Source: Argyresthia goedartella
Lineage: Eukaryota; Arthropoda; Insecta; Lepidoptera; Argyresthiidae
Length of the DNA: 64,000 bases
Assembly (NCBI GenBank): GCA_949825045.1
Contig: OX463836.1
Location: 9,999,829-10,063,828, forward strand
Direction of reading: 5' to 3'
Shown here piece after piece: positions 31,750 to 42,769 of this stretch. The notes beneath the pieces were generated by a model. It was given only the letters and a program-made list of their open reading frames with translations. It had not been told where the DNA came from and did not search any database. The translations under genes were made by a program, and so were the position numbers. Numbering within the stretch: the first letter of the stretch is position 1; every line of letters begins with the position of its first letter.

Positions 31750-32370
31750 TTAAATTGCTCAGATGATAATTTAAAAATTTCCAGAGGTGTCCTGTTGTAT
31801 TTGAGAACCTTGACAGAATTGTTAACTTTCGCGAGTCTGAATCAGGACGCAACACGTCTGTGATTATTTCCTAGGTTTACATTACAGCTATCGGTAATTT
31901 TAGAAAATGTTAAAAGGTTCTTGCGTACACGCATTACAGTTTCGAATATAAATGACTTGCTTCAGTTAGTATTTCAATTTTCAATTTCAAGTATTTCTTT
32001 AAAAAGTTCTCTTAGGGAGTCTGTGCGTTCTCTTTTCTGTTATATAAAAATTGTTTGTATACCCGCTGCTTTCCTCACAACAAGATACCATAGGACATGA
32101 CACTATGAAAGTAACTTAAATAGACTAGTAGAGCTGTAGCCACATCCGTGTTAAGTCTGATATTCCTAACAGCGTAAGCCCCAGTACTTAATCAACTAAT
32201 TTATTTATGTGGGGCCCCCACTGCAATTTGCTATCAATGATTATTCCAAGTAACTTCGTGTCAATAACTAATTCTAACGTGTTGCTGTAAGGAGTGTAAG
32301 AAGGTCCAACAAGATCTTTAGACCCCAAGTCATACACTCTGCTGACTAACGGACAAGGATAATTTATAAG
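31750..32370 (-). mobile_element. Jockey-like LINE fragment, C-terminal ORF2
   Basis: The minus strand reads LLGIIIDSKLQWGPHINKLV near 32180-32260 and later a segment aligning with NSFKG...LPFEQF of the 285-1335 copy. It is degenerate. With 30425-30515 it probably forms one insertion split by family G repeats. Confidence 0.7.
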
Positions 32371-33364
32371 AATGTGGACAAAATCTATTGGAAAAGGTCC
32401 CTCATGGGAAAAATAAATAAAGGGGGAAAAAATAATGGATATAATATTACAAGGAAAAAATATTTCGGGGCATAAAACGCTTACTCGTAAAAAACAGAAC
32501 ATTGAAAATGAAACTGTAAATACTTCCTGTATGTATATTTTTTGGATGATAATGATGTTTAAAGATAGATTACTATCGACTAACAACTCCAAGGGCACGG
32601 AGTTTTCCACAAGGTCAGTTATGGAGGTGTCTTCCGATCTGATCCCCTGGCCCCTGCGCCATGCACTTACTGAAATCGACCAAAAATGTGGACATGTGGC
32701 AGTTTTCCCATACTCGTAAGGTGATACGAAAAAAATGGGGTTTTTTCGAATCCATTTACTCCACCATGAAGTCATCTACAGATTTCATTTTTGGGTTACC
32801 GTTTATTGAGTATTATATTTGATAAAGATTTTCACTAAAGGAAAACGCGATTGGATGAAATTTTCTCGATGGAATTTAATTATGAAAACACTTCTATTTT
32901 TTTTCCTGTTATTCTGAAATCTATCTAATTTCATTGTGGAACTGCGTTCAAAATGTCCTTAAAAAACTATTATCTATTTGCAAAATGTCCTTAAAAAACT
33001 TTTTAACAATTTTTATGTCGTTTAGCGCTACGTTTTTTAATTTTTTTCCCGATTTCGTCCCTCTCACACTGCGGGTCTTTCCACTTGGAGTAACGGGGAC
33101 CTTTGCCCGGATGAGGTATCGCCTTAACACATTCGCTGCCATTTTTTTTTCAATGTTTCGCGATTTTGAACCTCACTTAGGATAACATGTTCCTCCCAAC
33201 TCTGTTCCTTTTTAGGTTTACTACGTCTCAGCGTTTTTCCATACTCTTAAACTGTCATGTCACTTTTTTCGCCAACTTGCACGAAATTTACTTGGTTGAC
33301 CGTTATAAATCGATTTGACATGTGTTAAAATGTATGCACTAAGCCAGAGCTAAATCAATGCTAA
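32371..33364. other. Intron stretch; short tandem duplication at 32951-33005
   Basis: CAAAATGTCCTTAAAAAACT occurs twice about 32 bp apart. Short frames on both strands in 32940-33190 follow from this composition. No gene or known repeat is recognised. Confidence 0.3.
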
Positions 33365-33625
33365 GAGCTCCGTGGTCTACGGGTTTCAAGCTTTCTTCTT
33401 ACACAGGAGATCCAGGTTCGAATCTTGACCATGTACGAATGAGATAATTAATTTATCTTAAGTACATTATCGGACGTTCAGTGTTTCGGATGACAAGTAA
33501 AGTGGTGTCCCGGCTACTATCGTTACGTGGTAAAACCCCTCCATCAACCCGCACTGAGCCAGCGTGAGTATAAGATTAATCCATACTCCACTACGGATTA
33601 ATCTTACTCCTATCCTTATGTCTTC
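33365..33625 (+). repeat. SINE family B head fused to family C
   Basis: Positions 33368-33475 match the start of family B (GAGCTCCGTGGTCTACGGGT, B-box AGGTTCGAATC, TTTATCTTAAGTACATTAT). They pass directly into GTGTTTCGGATGACA of family C and its 3' part. It is either a recombinant or a nested insertion followed by deletion. Confidence 0.6.
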
Positions 33626-34312
33626 TCACAGACTCTTTTTTTTTGGGGCGTCAATGTTGTAGGTGCCATTTTTTGTTTTTTTTTTCGGGATTTTAAAACT
33701 CTGACTTTATTCAAATATCGATTAAATGATGACTTTAAACAAATTCGGTGCAAAAAGGATTGTGCTCATATTCTATAAAATAAATTTTTAAAAAGAATTA
33801 TAAAATAATTAAAATAAAAATGTGTTCAGATTTGTTGGAGATACCAAAGTGAACCGCACTACGAGGCGTTGGTACTAAACAAAGGCAATTACACAAAACC
33901 CTTTAAGATATTTAAATCACGTTTGCATGATAGCACTACGTTATTTCTGCCGGTAACGATTGAAAGGATTGAAGAGGAAAAAAATCCGTAGCTTAGTTGT
34001 AATGCTTAGTGAACTTACCAAGCCAAGACGTTTACATTTGAATCATACAGTATTACGTAATCCAGGAATTTTAGCGTTCAGTAGCAAATATAGTATGTCC
34101 ATTATTGACGGAGCGAGCGAAGCGGCCAATTTCAAGATTGGCCAAAAATGCATTTTTCCTTCTGTCTGTCTGTCTGCTCTCGCCTACAGGTCGCATTTCC
34201 CGATTCTCGAGAAATTTTGTGAGCAAGTTTGATAATTATATTGTTTTTTTTTTTCGAGTCAGTTTTTAGATCTTTTTTAAATGACGTACTTATGGCGTTA
34301 CAAAGTTATTGG
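33626..34312. other. Intron stretch with an unnamed repeat-like segment
   Basis: Around 34110-34250 the sequence GGAGCGAGCGAAGCGGCCAA, a (TCTG)n run and a T12 run look like the end of a dispersed repeat, but no second copy lies in the window. Confidence 0.3.
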
Positions 34313-34431
34313 TATTATAATACCTTGGACACTATTTACACACATTGATCTAGTCCCAAACTAGGATTCCCTGTACCTTGGGTACTAGACAACGATACAC
34401 ATATTTATATAGATAAATATTATACTTAAGA
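34313..34431 (-). repeat. SINE family A, 3' half
   Basis: Matches the body and tail of family A on the minus strand (TAGTACCCAAGGTACAGGGA, TTTGGGACTAGATCAATGTG). The tRNA-like head is missing. Confidence 0.75.
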
Positions 34432-34464
34432 AATTGCAGTCGTGTTATTTTATTTATAATAAGA

Positions 34465-34491
34465 GGGGGGGGGGGGGGAGGGGGGGGGGGG
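34465..34491. repeat. Poly-G tract (G14-A-G12)
   Basis: Two G runs are separated by one A. The plus strand could form a G-quadruplex; the transcript of OCA2 would carry the C-rich strand. Confidence 0.9.
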
Positions 34492-34847
34492 AAGCTTGCT
34501 TAGCAAACGTATTCGTTATAACGGATTTCAGTTTTTGAGTTTATTTCGGAGAATTTATATCTAATCAGGCTATTCAGTTCTCTTCGCCTTCACGAGAAGA
34601 ACCCGTAGACACCAGCTTTGACCTCCTAGGACCGAGGACCGAGGAAACGCGAGTCATCGCCAAAACGTATACCCCTATTTTGCTCAAAAGTCTGCAATTT
34701 AATTGAAAAATTCAAGCACCAGAAATTCAATGTAAAATAGGACTTTCTTCGTTAAATTGTTGCGCAAAATAGACTTTTATCGCATTATAATAAAGCCTTT
34801 TCGTCCGTCCGTCCGTCCGTCAGTCGTGACAGTTTAAGTGTGTATGT

Positions 34848-35187
34848 GTCACCGTAAGATTGTCAAAACCGTTAGTTGATAAACTAACGTTATTTTTCTC
34901 GTTAGTTGGTCAACTATCGACAGATAATCAAATGTAGCTTACTGCTTACTATATGACGCGTAAGTTGATAAACTAACGGTTAAATAGTAAACTGGTTTAA
35001 ACTTGAATTGCAAACGAAATACCAGGGCAAGCACTGCGGTAGCTTAGGTGAAGACTAGAGGGGGCGAGCGCAGCGAAAAAAAGAAAAGTAAATTCTAAAC
35101 CCTGTCGGTCTGGTTTACTATTTGTCGATAGTTGATCAACTAACGCTTTAGTTTATCAACTAACGGTTTTGACTAACTTACGGTGAC
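34848..35187. mobile_element. MITE family M2, copy with both ends
   Basis: The 340-bp element is bounded by GTCACCGTAAG and its reverse complement CTTACGGTGAC. Internal subterminal repeats of TTAGTTGATCAACTAACG type occur on both sides. It also holds TAAACTGGTTTAAACTTGAA and GGGGGCGAGCGCAGCGAA. It has no coding capacity. Confidence 0.8.
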
Positions 35188-35853
35188 ATATGTATGTTGA
35201 AGGGCTCGCAAGGTCTACAGTTCTCACAGAACCACTAGTCAGTATTCCGGATTTGTCGTGACAATAATTGATATCGCAAATACACATGGTGTATGTTTAC
35301 TTTGGATTGCGTGTTTTGTGCCAAAATTGGGAAGATGACTAAGATTGTAATATTTTTTCATGGACATGTAACCTTTGGCCGAATATACAGACAACTCATA
35401 CCACTTGTTACTACCGTTGTTTTAAAACAACACAAACAATTCATAGGATTTGAACATTAACACGAAGGGTCAGGGTCTTATCCAAAAAAATAAACTCCTG
35501 TTCAACAATTGTTGAAGAAAAGAAAAGAAAAGATTGAAAATCATCTCTTTTCTCTTCCGTATAAATTTTAACTATTTAAGTATGGGAAATGTTAAACTAC
35601 ACATCAAAAATACTGATTTGCACAGCAAATATCAAGGCAAGATGCTGCGGTAGCTTAGGTAAAGGTAAAGGTAGTCCTTCGTGGTAGGTTGAACATGCAA
35701 GAACAACAAAAAATACTTAAAACATAAACTTGAGTACACATAAAATATTTAGAACATAAAAAGTATTTTGCTGATCATTTTTGCTGTTCAAATGAGTATT
35801 TTTGATGTGCGATTAAATACTAGCCTAAGTATTTTGTTAATATAAATGTCTTT
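35188..35853. other. Spacer between two M2 MITEs
   Basis: Contains AAGATGCTGCGGTAGCTTAG and AACATGCAAGAAC near 35640-35710, shared with the inside of M2 and family H, and an (AAAAG)n run near 35520. It may be a decayed related element. Confidence 0.4.
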
Positions 35854-36211
35854 GTCACCGTAACAATGTCAAAACCGTTAGTTTATAATCTAAAGTTTAT
35901 TTTCTCGTTAGTTTACAAACTATCGATAAATTGTATACTGTACCGTACTGCATACGATATGACGTGTTAGTTTATAATAAAACCGTTAAATTGTGAACTG
36001 GTTTAAACTTGAATTGCAAAGGAAATACCAGGGCAAACACTGCGGTAGCTTAGGTGAAGACTAGAGGGGGCGAGCGCAGCGAAGCCCCCGAATAGATTTC
36101 GTGTTCGATTGATATTTAAGTACAAAAGTCAGTCTGGTTTACAATTTGTCGATAGTTTAGAATTTAATGAGTTAGTTTATAAATTAACGGTTTTGACCAT
36201 CTTACCGTGAC
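35854..36211. mobile_element. MITE family M2, second complete copy
   Basis: Bounded by GTCACCGTAAC and CTTACCGTGAC. It shares the interior of 34848-35187 but the stem repeats have drifted to TTAGTTTATAATCTAAAG. It lies 0.67 kb from that copy in the same orientation. Confidence 0.78.
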
Positions 36212-36271
36212 ATATATATTAAACGTTGATATATGTCAGTATTATAATATATTACATTACTCTTATTATAT

Positions 36272-36668
36272 TTATCTACACACGTATCATAAACACTCTT
36301 CACTGCTTACAAAAACCGCACGTTACGATCAGCATAATGTTAAACTACTTGTTAAAAACTCATTTATTATCTGAAAAATTACACATTATGACCATAATGT
36401 GTAATTTTTCTACATATTATGAAATTCAAATTTCGAACGCCGACGCCCGCCTTCGTGAAGTTGGTACTACAGAACAAGCTAAACAACTGCAGAGCCACAA
36501 TTCCGGTCAAACATGCGGTTCCTGAACACATCAAAGAGAGCTTATGATATGTGTGTTGATAAACTAGTGTATGTAACTGTACATAATTAGGCATTAAAAC
36601 TCTCGAGTGATATTAAACCCACTCTCGATTATTAATGCCCTCCATTATGTAGCAGTCACATAAACTAC
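36272..36668 (+). mobile_element. MITE family M1, copy 5
   Basis: The core 36272-36562 is followed by the outer hairpin to 36668. The central palindrome is extended (TTACACATTATGACCATAAT then GTGTAA). About 25 bp around the GCCGCCCCTAG motif are deleted. Confidence 0.85.
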
Positions 36669-37006
36669 TATTATATGTTAGTCAGTAGTAACTTAATTTA
36701 TTCTGCACCAGCAATAGACTGTCCTATGCTGCCTAGGTTTGCTGGAAGCAATCTCTTGTTAGAGATAAGCTCGCCTTTGCGCATAAGTGTTAACGTATTT
36801 TTACTCATTATTTACCGTGAAATAAAGTAATTTGTTATTGATATTGTTTAGAGTATAGTAAATATGGTGCTGACAAGCCAGCAGTGTGCAAGGATCTTCC
36901 CAAGGAAGATTGTCTTCACAAGCCACATGTAAGCCCATGAGCGAGGTCTACAGACGATAAGTTGAAGCGGTCGCTGTGACCGAAATCGGTCGGACCACAT
37001 AACTAC
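36669..37006. other. Intron stretch without recognised feature
   Basis: Nothing recognised; the last 100 bp may be the 5' extension of the SINE that follows. Confidence 0.3.
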
Positions 37007-37262
37007 GACGACCTGTTTAGCCTAGCGGGTAGTGATCCTGCCTACGAAGCTGATGGTCCTGGGTTCGAGCCCCGGTAAGAGTAAATATTTGTGTGATGAG
37101 CTAGAATGTGTTTCTTAGACTTGGATATTTTCTTTATATTTACATAAGTATTTATCTCTATTAAATATATCGTCGTCTAGTCTAACCCATAACACAAGCC
37201 TTGTGGAGCTTACTATGGGCCTAGTTCAATTTGTGTAAGATTGTCCTCTAATATTTATTTAT
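37007..37262 (+). repeat. SINE family E (tRNA-like head different from A)
   Basis: The head has A-box-like TTAGCCTAGCGGGTAGTG and B-box GGTTCGAGCCC, then GTAAATATTTGTGTGATGAG and the 3' part TGGGCCTAGTTCAATTTGTG, a distant match to family A. Only one copy is in the window. Confidence 0.7.
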
Positions 37263-37574
37263 TATTTATACATCACTATTGTAAAGTATGATAGTGAGAT
37301 GGTATACACTACCGGAAAGTATAGGAATTGACATTTGTTTTGAGGTTAAACTATGTTTAACTTTTTTTGTGGTAGGTAAATTTTCAATTTTCAAAAGTCG
37401 CGTTATATCTGGGCGACATCATGTCTTATAATTTCACTTTCAAAATCAATTTTAGGGGTAGAGGCATTCAAAAGTTAAAAAGGTTCTTAGACTATGTTTA
37501 AAGGACTTGGGTCTTACCACAAAAATAAACTCCTGTTCAACATATGTTCAATATTTCTCGTAGTAAGTTATTAG
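37263..37574. other. Intron stretch without recognised feature
   Basis: Nothing recognised. Confidence 0.3.
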
Positions 37575-37935
37575 GTCGTACCCAGAGGGTAAAACGGGAC
37601 CCTATTACTAAGCCTCCGCTGTCCGTCCGTCCGTCCGTCTGTCATCAGGCTGTATCTCATGAACCGTGATAGTTAGACAGTTGAAATTTTCACAGATGAT
37701 GTATTTCTATTGCCTAAAAATAATAAAATAATTTATTAATCTGTAAACCAGATACAAACATATGAAAGCACCTGGTTACGTACATTGAGTGTGAAAGTAG
37801 CCGCACCAATAACTTTGTAAACAACATTTTGCTATGTAAAATCCAAACTATTCACTCCACACCATCCCTACAATTGTACGGTGGTACGGAACCCTTCGTG
37901 CGCGAGTTCGACTCGCATTTTTATTTTTTTTTTTA
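37575..37935 (+). repeat. Dispersed repeat family G, copy 4
   Basis: Has CCGCTGTCCGTCCGTCCGTC, TATCTCATGAACCGTGATAG and the terminal GGAACCCTTCGTGCGCGAGT. Part of the interior is replaced by AT-rich DNA near 37715-37745. It is older than copies 1 and 3. Confidence 0.78.
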
Positions 37936-38107
37936 ATTGCAAAAAAAAGTCGTCAAACAGATTTTGTGATAACTTCGGAAGACGTTCAGGAAACATATAC
38001 ACATAATTTAACTACGAGATAGATTGAGCGAAAATAATTTAACTGCGTCTAGTGAATACAAGCTGTCACTCATAATCAACACTCATAATAAAGAGATAAA
38101 TACTGTA

Positions 38108-38165
38108 AAAGAGCTCCGTGGTTGAATGGGTTCCACGCTTGCTTCTCACACAGGAGATATATTTA
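38108..38165 (+). repeat. SINE family B, head fragment
   Basis: GAGCTCCGTGGTTGAATGGG through CTTCTCACACAGGAGAT matches the heads at 42770 and 59048. Confidence 0.6.
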
Positions 38166-38267
38166 CGTAAATATGGCAGCATAAAAGTTGGAAACTAGAT
38201 TTTATGACCAATGTAGTAGGTATGCAGATACATGAATTTGTCTACAAAGACTAAGTTCCTAGTTGTA

Positions 38268-38418
38268 CAGGGGATGTCCCGAAACTCAGCGTCAAGTGGA
38301 CACCAGGTGATAGCCCAGCCAGCAGCAGTTTTCTTGCCGAATGGTACGGAACCCTTCCTGTGCGAGTCCGACTCGCACTTGACCGTTAACCGCTTGACGT
38401 TGAGTTTCGGGACACCTG
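38268..38418. mobile_element. Short element with ~28-bp terminal inverted repeats
   Basis: The left end CAGGGGATGTCCCGAAACTC matches the minus-strand right end CAGGTGTCCCGAAACTCAAC, with pairing that extends through CGTCAAG. Inside lies a 57-bp tip of repeat family G (38339-38395). I see no matching target duplication. It is a small non-autonomous DNA element of uncertain superfamily. Confidence 0.6.
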
Positions 38419-39149
38419 CATAATGATGCTTGAATCATAAATAAATAGAAAAGGCAATCAGAGTTCCTGTGGCTTCATCAATTATTGCAAAGACGTAATT
38501 ATCCTCAGTTCAGTTCAGTTCAGTTCAAAGATTATATTCATAATAGCACAAAAATTGAGACTTAATGTACGTCATAACATAATCAAGCAAGCATAATATA
38601 ACATTAAGTAGGTGCCTAATTATTACATAGTACCTAATATATATTATGTATAGGGGGCAATGAACTGGTTTAACGCCAGAAGTCGGTGTCTTGTAAAAAG
38701 TCATTAATTTTGTAGTAGAGTAGGCCTTAGTGCACAAAGTGTGCTTTATGCGTTTTTTTAATCGAGCTTCAGTTAAGTTTTGTATTTTTTTTTCGGAATT
38801 TTATTGCAGAAGCTTAAACAGTGTCCCATAAAAGAACTGCTAACTTTTGTGAGTCTGAACATTGGAAAAGAAAGTTTATGTTTATTTCTAGTTTGCACAT
38901 TGTGGCGGCTATCAATGATTTTAAAGCTACTGACATTTTTCCTCACACACATTACTCATCTAGCCATATTGAGTCTTGGTCGTTATGTTGTTTACGTAGA
39001 CACGGTAATATTATTTTATCCCTAATCATGTTGAGCTGTATGTCTTTCTCCCAAATATCAATATCTTCAGCTTCAGAAGCTTATGTGTCCTAATCATCAG
39101 TATTGTAAGATTCATCATCCTCCGAAGTAGAAGATTAATCATCAATATG
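38419..39149. other. Intron stretch without recognised feature
   Basis: A (CAGTT)n run of four units lies at about 38508-38525. Nothing else recognised. Confidence 0.3.
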
Positions 39150-39655
39150 TTGAGATGCAGGTACGATTCTTGACCATGCACCAATGAGATAATTAATTGG
39201 ACGACACGAATGGCCGATTCGGCAGTGACCCTGCCTACGAAGCCACGGGTCCCGGGTTCGAGTCCCGGTGGGGGCAAATATTTGTTTGATGATAACGGAT
39301 CTTCGTACCCTAGTCGTGGTTGTTCATCTATCTAAGTATAATATTTATCTATATAAGTATGTGTATCGTTGTCTAGTACCCAAGATACAGTGAATCCTAG
39401 TTTGGGGCTAGATCAAAGTGTGTAAATAGTGTCCAAGGTATTATTATATTATTAATTTATCTTAAGCACATTATACGGACGTTCTAATGGTGATGGAAAA
39501 CATCGTGAGGAAACCTTAGTTACTCCATAGCTGCAGCGATGGGCTAGCCCTCTGTCACGCAAAATGGAGTATTGAATAACTGGCTCAAAGTGGGCACCGT
39601 TGGCCTCTGCCACCCTATGAAACCTTATGGGAAAAGGCATGACACTATGTTATGT
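39150..39655 (+). repeat. SINE family B interrupted by SINE family A
   Basis: Family B starts near 39155 (GATGCAGGTACGATTCTTGA), stops at GATAATTAATT and resumes at ATTAATTTATCTTAAGCACA, then continues through GGTGATGGAAAACATCGTGA and GGGAAAAGGCATGAC to 39655. Confidence 0.82.
39199..39450 (+). mobile_element. SINE family A inserted in family B with 7-bp target duplication
   Basis: The family A copy is flanked by ATTAATT on both sides (39192-39198 and 39451-39457). The uninterrupted family B has this heptamer once. It carries the head ACGACACGAATGGCCGATTC with one A-box change. Confidence 0.85.
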
Positions 39656-40560
39656 TATATTATGGTCTTAGACTCCTGTTTTGTGTAACTTGAGAGACGT
39701 CTAACAACTTATAGCAAAATACATTCTTGGGAAGAGCACTTTAGCGTGAAATACAGTTTTAATGGGTCATATCTTTCCGTCCGCTAAATAATGTACTTTT
39801 TCTGACTGTTTCCGTTGAATAAATATTTTTATTATTTTTATTATTTACAAAAGGTGTTTGGCCTGCGGCGCCTTAAATGTCATACACCGCCGTTATGTGA
39901 CATGTGGATTTGAGTTTCTGTTAAACTTTGAGTATTTGGTTGTGCATCCGGGCTCTTGTATTCAAATATTGAAGGCCCATAATAGTACAACAATTATTTT
40001 ACCTCGCAACGCGAATTAAGAGTGCTTGGCGCGGGAATTACTGCGCATATGGACAGGTATTGAAAAAGTGACTACTGCGCATTCAAGACAACCTCCCATA
40101 ACGAGTGGCGCGACCTAATAGACCAGTTGTTTAGTCGCACAACACCCATCGAAATACTGACTTACCGAAAACCCAGATTTTTAGAAAAGTCAGTATTTTC
40201 TTCGAACGATCCTTATATTCAATGAAATATTGTATTTTGATTTACTGTTACTAAACCAGGGACCCTATTGCATGTGCATAATTTTATTGACTACATCTTT
40301 TATCAGTGCAATAGAGCTTATCAGCGTAAATATTTACCCACCAGTATCGCAGTGTTGGCTATATATCGATAATTGTTTTGCTGTCGATATCGATAGTTCG
40401 ATAGAACTATAGATTAATCGAAACACAAGATTCCAAGAAATGCCAATTAAATCGGATATTTATTACACGGCCACGAGAGTAACTATATCCTAGATTATTA
40501 TAGGCAGGCAAAGTAAAACCTTATTATGTATCGAACATGCTTACAATATGCTTGATTAAG
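39656..40560. other. Intron stretch with one dispersed repeat
   Basis: Positions 40005-40125 match 10665-10775 in inverted orientation. The rest, AT-rich, has no recognised feature. Confidence 0.4.
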
Positions 40561-40735
40561 GTAAACTTAGAAGTACCAGTAACCGGCGAGCTTATGTGAA
40601 GAGACTTATGAATGTTGAGGAAGCGAGAGATGTATGCCAGGATCTTAGTAAGTGGAAGTCTTTAGTCTCTGCCTACCCCTCTTTCGGGTAAAAGGTGTGA
40701 GCATATGTAAGTATGTATGTATGTAAGGTAAACTT
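40560..40735 (+). repeat. LINE-like 3' tail with (GTAT)n
   Basis: It reads GELM-like sequence then VEEARDVCQDLSKWKSLVSA YPS-type residues, resembling LINE C-terminal tails common in moths, and ends in GTATGTATGTATGTAAG. The assignment is tentative. Confidence 0.4.
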
Positions 40736-41265
40736 TTGTGCAAATTCTGATAAAATATTTGATTGGATTTGGCCTTGGTCAAGAAAAAAACTATCGATAC
40801 TAACGAAACCTCAAACTATCGATGTCTAACTAACACTTGACTATCACATCCATACTAAAACGTGTTCTTTATAAATTACCATTATCATTAACTTACTAAA
40901 CAAACCTCGTAAGAAGCATAATACATAGATAATTAGTAATAAAGGTCGCACTCACTAGTTGTCGTAACGTTATACAAGTATACTTAGTGACACTAGGTAT
41001 ACAGGGTGATTTTGAATCATAATCATAATTAGCTAACCAAATATATCTCGTTGATCGCATTTGCCAATACCAATTAACGAGCTCCATAATTATGAATGAC
41101 TTTGAACAATAGACTACGAGCAAACAGACACTATTTTCTTCATATTAAAGTGAAAACCAAATTCACGCAAATTCACAACCACAATTTTGTGGTTGTGAAT
41201 TTGCTAAAATATGGCTCAAAAAATTATGTAAAAAATAAAATAAATTTAGCCCGTCATATAATTTC
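40736..41265. other. Intron stretch with a perfect hairpin
   Basis: Apart from the hairpin at 41167-41204, nothing is recognised. Confidence 0.35.
41167..41204. repeat. Perfect 18-bp-arm palindrome
   Basis: GCAAATTCACAACCACAA is followed by TT and the exact reverse complement. A third partial copy (AAATTCACGCAAATTC) precedes it. Confidence 0.9.
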
Positions 41266-41505
41266 GCCTCCGAGTGGCGTGAGTCTTTACCCAGATACGA
41301 GTAAAATTGTGCCATATTCCATCACACTGGCTCAGGGTGGGTTGATGGAGGGATGTCGCATGTCGGGCTAGTGGCCAACCCGACTGACAGAAGTTATCAA
41401 GCCGCCCTTTTAGGGCCTCTGACACAGCTTTATGATTACTACCACCGAGTAGCATTAGTACCGGGACCTACAGCTTAACGTGTTATCCGAAACACGGAAG
41501 CGCCC
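41266..41505 (-). repeat. Dispersed repeat family C, inverted full copy
   Basis: On the minus strand it matches 30170-30425: CGTGTTTCGGATAACACGTT, GGGTTGGCCACTAGCCCGAC and CATCAACCCACCCTGAGCCA. Confidence 0.7.
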
Positions 41506-41518
41506 GAGACAAATACCA

Positions 41519-41551
41519 CAGAAACGGACACCCATCCAGTGTCCGTTTCTG
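41519..41551. repeat. Perfect 13-bp-arm hairpin
   Basis: CAGAAACGGACAC, a 7-base spacer, then GTGTCCGTTTCTG. It follows the family C copy. Confidence 0.85.
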
Positions 41552-42544
41552 CAAGGTGCTCCTACCTGTACGATCGTTTCCGATGTACAAATATCGCTAG
41601 GCCACGGACGCTCGTGGAAAAATATTTACTTACTTACTCTGTGATAGAAATGAATCATTTTCTGGTGTTTGTTTGTCTTTTGATGTCTGTCTATCTTTCC
41701 GTCAAATTGTTTAAATTATATCAAGTTTAAAGGCATTTAACGTTATTTCAATGTATATAATTTACTAGTAATGGTATTATGATAATTTATAATAAAGGTA
41801 TAAGTTAAATTAAACTAAATTAGAAATTTCGCCCAAATTTCTGATACGTCCGGCAGTGATTTGGGCGCGTCTTGGAAGGATTCTAGAGAAAAACGGCTCT
41901 ATTAAAAAAATGCAAATAACCACTGAGTTATTTTAAAAAGACTGTTATTTAAAACGGCTTTTCGATGATACGTTATTGGTAATGAAAATTACATTCGCAC
42001 GCTGAAGCTTCTAAAGCGTGTTGCTGTTATGTAATGATGTGTGACATTGCTGTTATCTATTGTTATTATAACAATAGACGATCAAATAAACTTCCGTTTC
42101 CGTGTTTCACTTAAGTGTTTTTAAATTCGTTATGTTAGATTATACGATTTAGATTTTTTGCAATATTTACAAATCGCTTTTTTGTCAACGTCACTTTTAT
42201 CCTAATAGTTCTACAATGCAAAAACTGATGTCCTCAATTATGGCATTATGAAAAAAGTTTATTTACAAATCACAAAATAAAGACCTATACACTATCTATA
42301 TCTACCTATGTACAATGTCTACCCATCTAATCTCTCGCTATAAGAGATTATAAATAATATTTCACGCACGAACACTCTTTGACGAGAAAATAGGAATTTA
42401 TACAATAAGTAATGATCGGATGGGAGATTATAATATATATAGGGGTGTGTTAATGTGAGCAACCAGTGATCATAAAACAATAATTTTAAATGCTTAGCTT
42501 GGTAGCTGGTCTGCTTTATGAAAATCGTTTATCATTATGTAAGT
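41552..42544. other. Intron stretch without recognised feature
   Basis: AT-rich; no coding, repeat or hairpin signal beyond short runs. Confidence 0.3.
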
Positions 42545-42705
42545 TCTTGAGGAAGGGGAAGGCCCAGAAGGAGATGGAGGGACGACCTGGGGAGGTTCCA
42601 GTAAGATTGGGTCGGCATGACGGCCGATAGGGATCTGTGGGTACGATCAAGGGAGGCCTTTGCCCAGCAGTGGGACACAGAATAGGCTGTGTAAAAAAAA
42701 CTTAA
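42545..42705 (+). mobile_element. RTE-type LINE 3' tail
   Basis: GGAGGCCTTTGCCCAGCAGT then GGGACAC matches the tails at 30072-30095 and 55170-55190. Upstream codons fit the RTE C-terminus. Confidence 0.6.
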
Positions 42706-42769
42706 AAAAAAAGATTTTAAAAATAAAAATACATTATAAAAAAATGTTAATTGTTATTTATCATAGAAG

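Noticed and set aside
41552..42544. Additional OCA2 exon in the large intron 2
   Set aside because: Exons 2 and 3 join in phase with continuous homology (FTFQ to VTKGK), leaving no missing segment.
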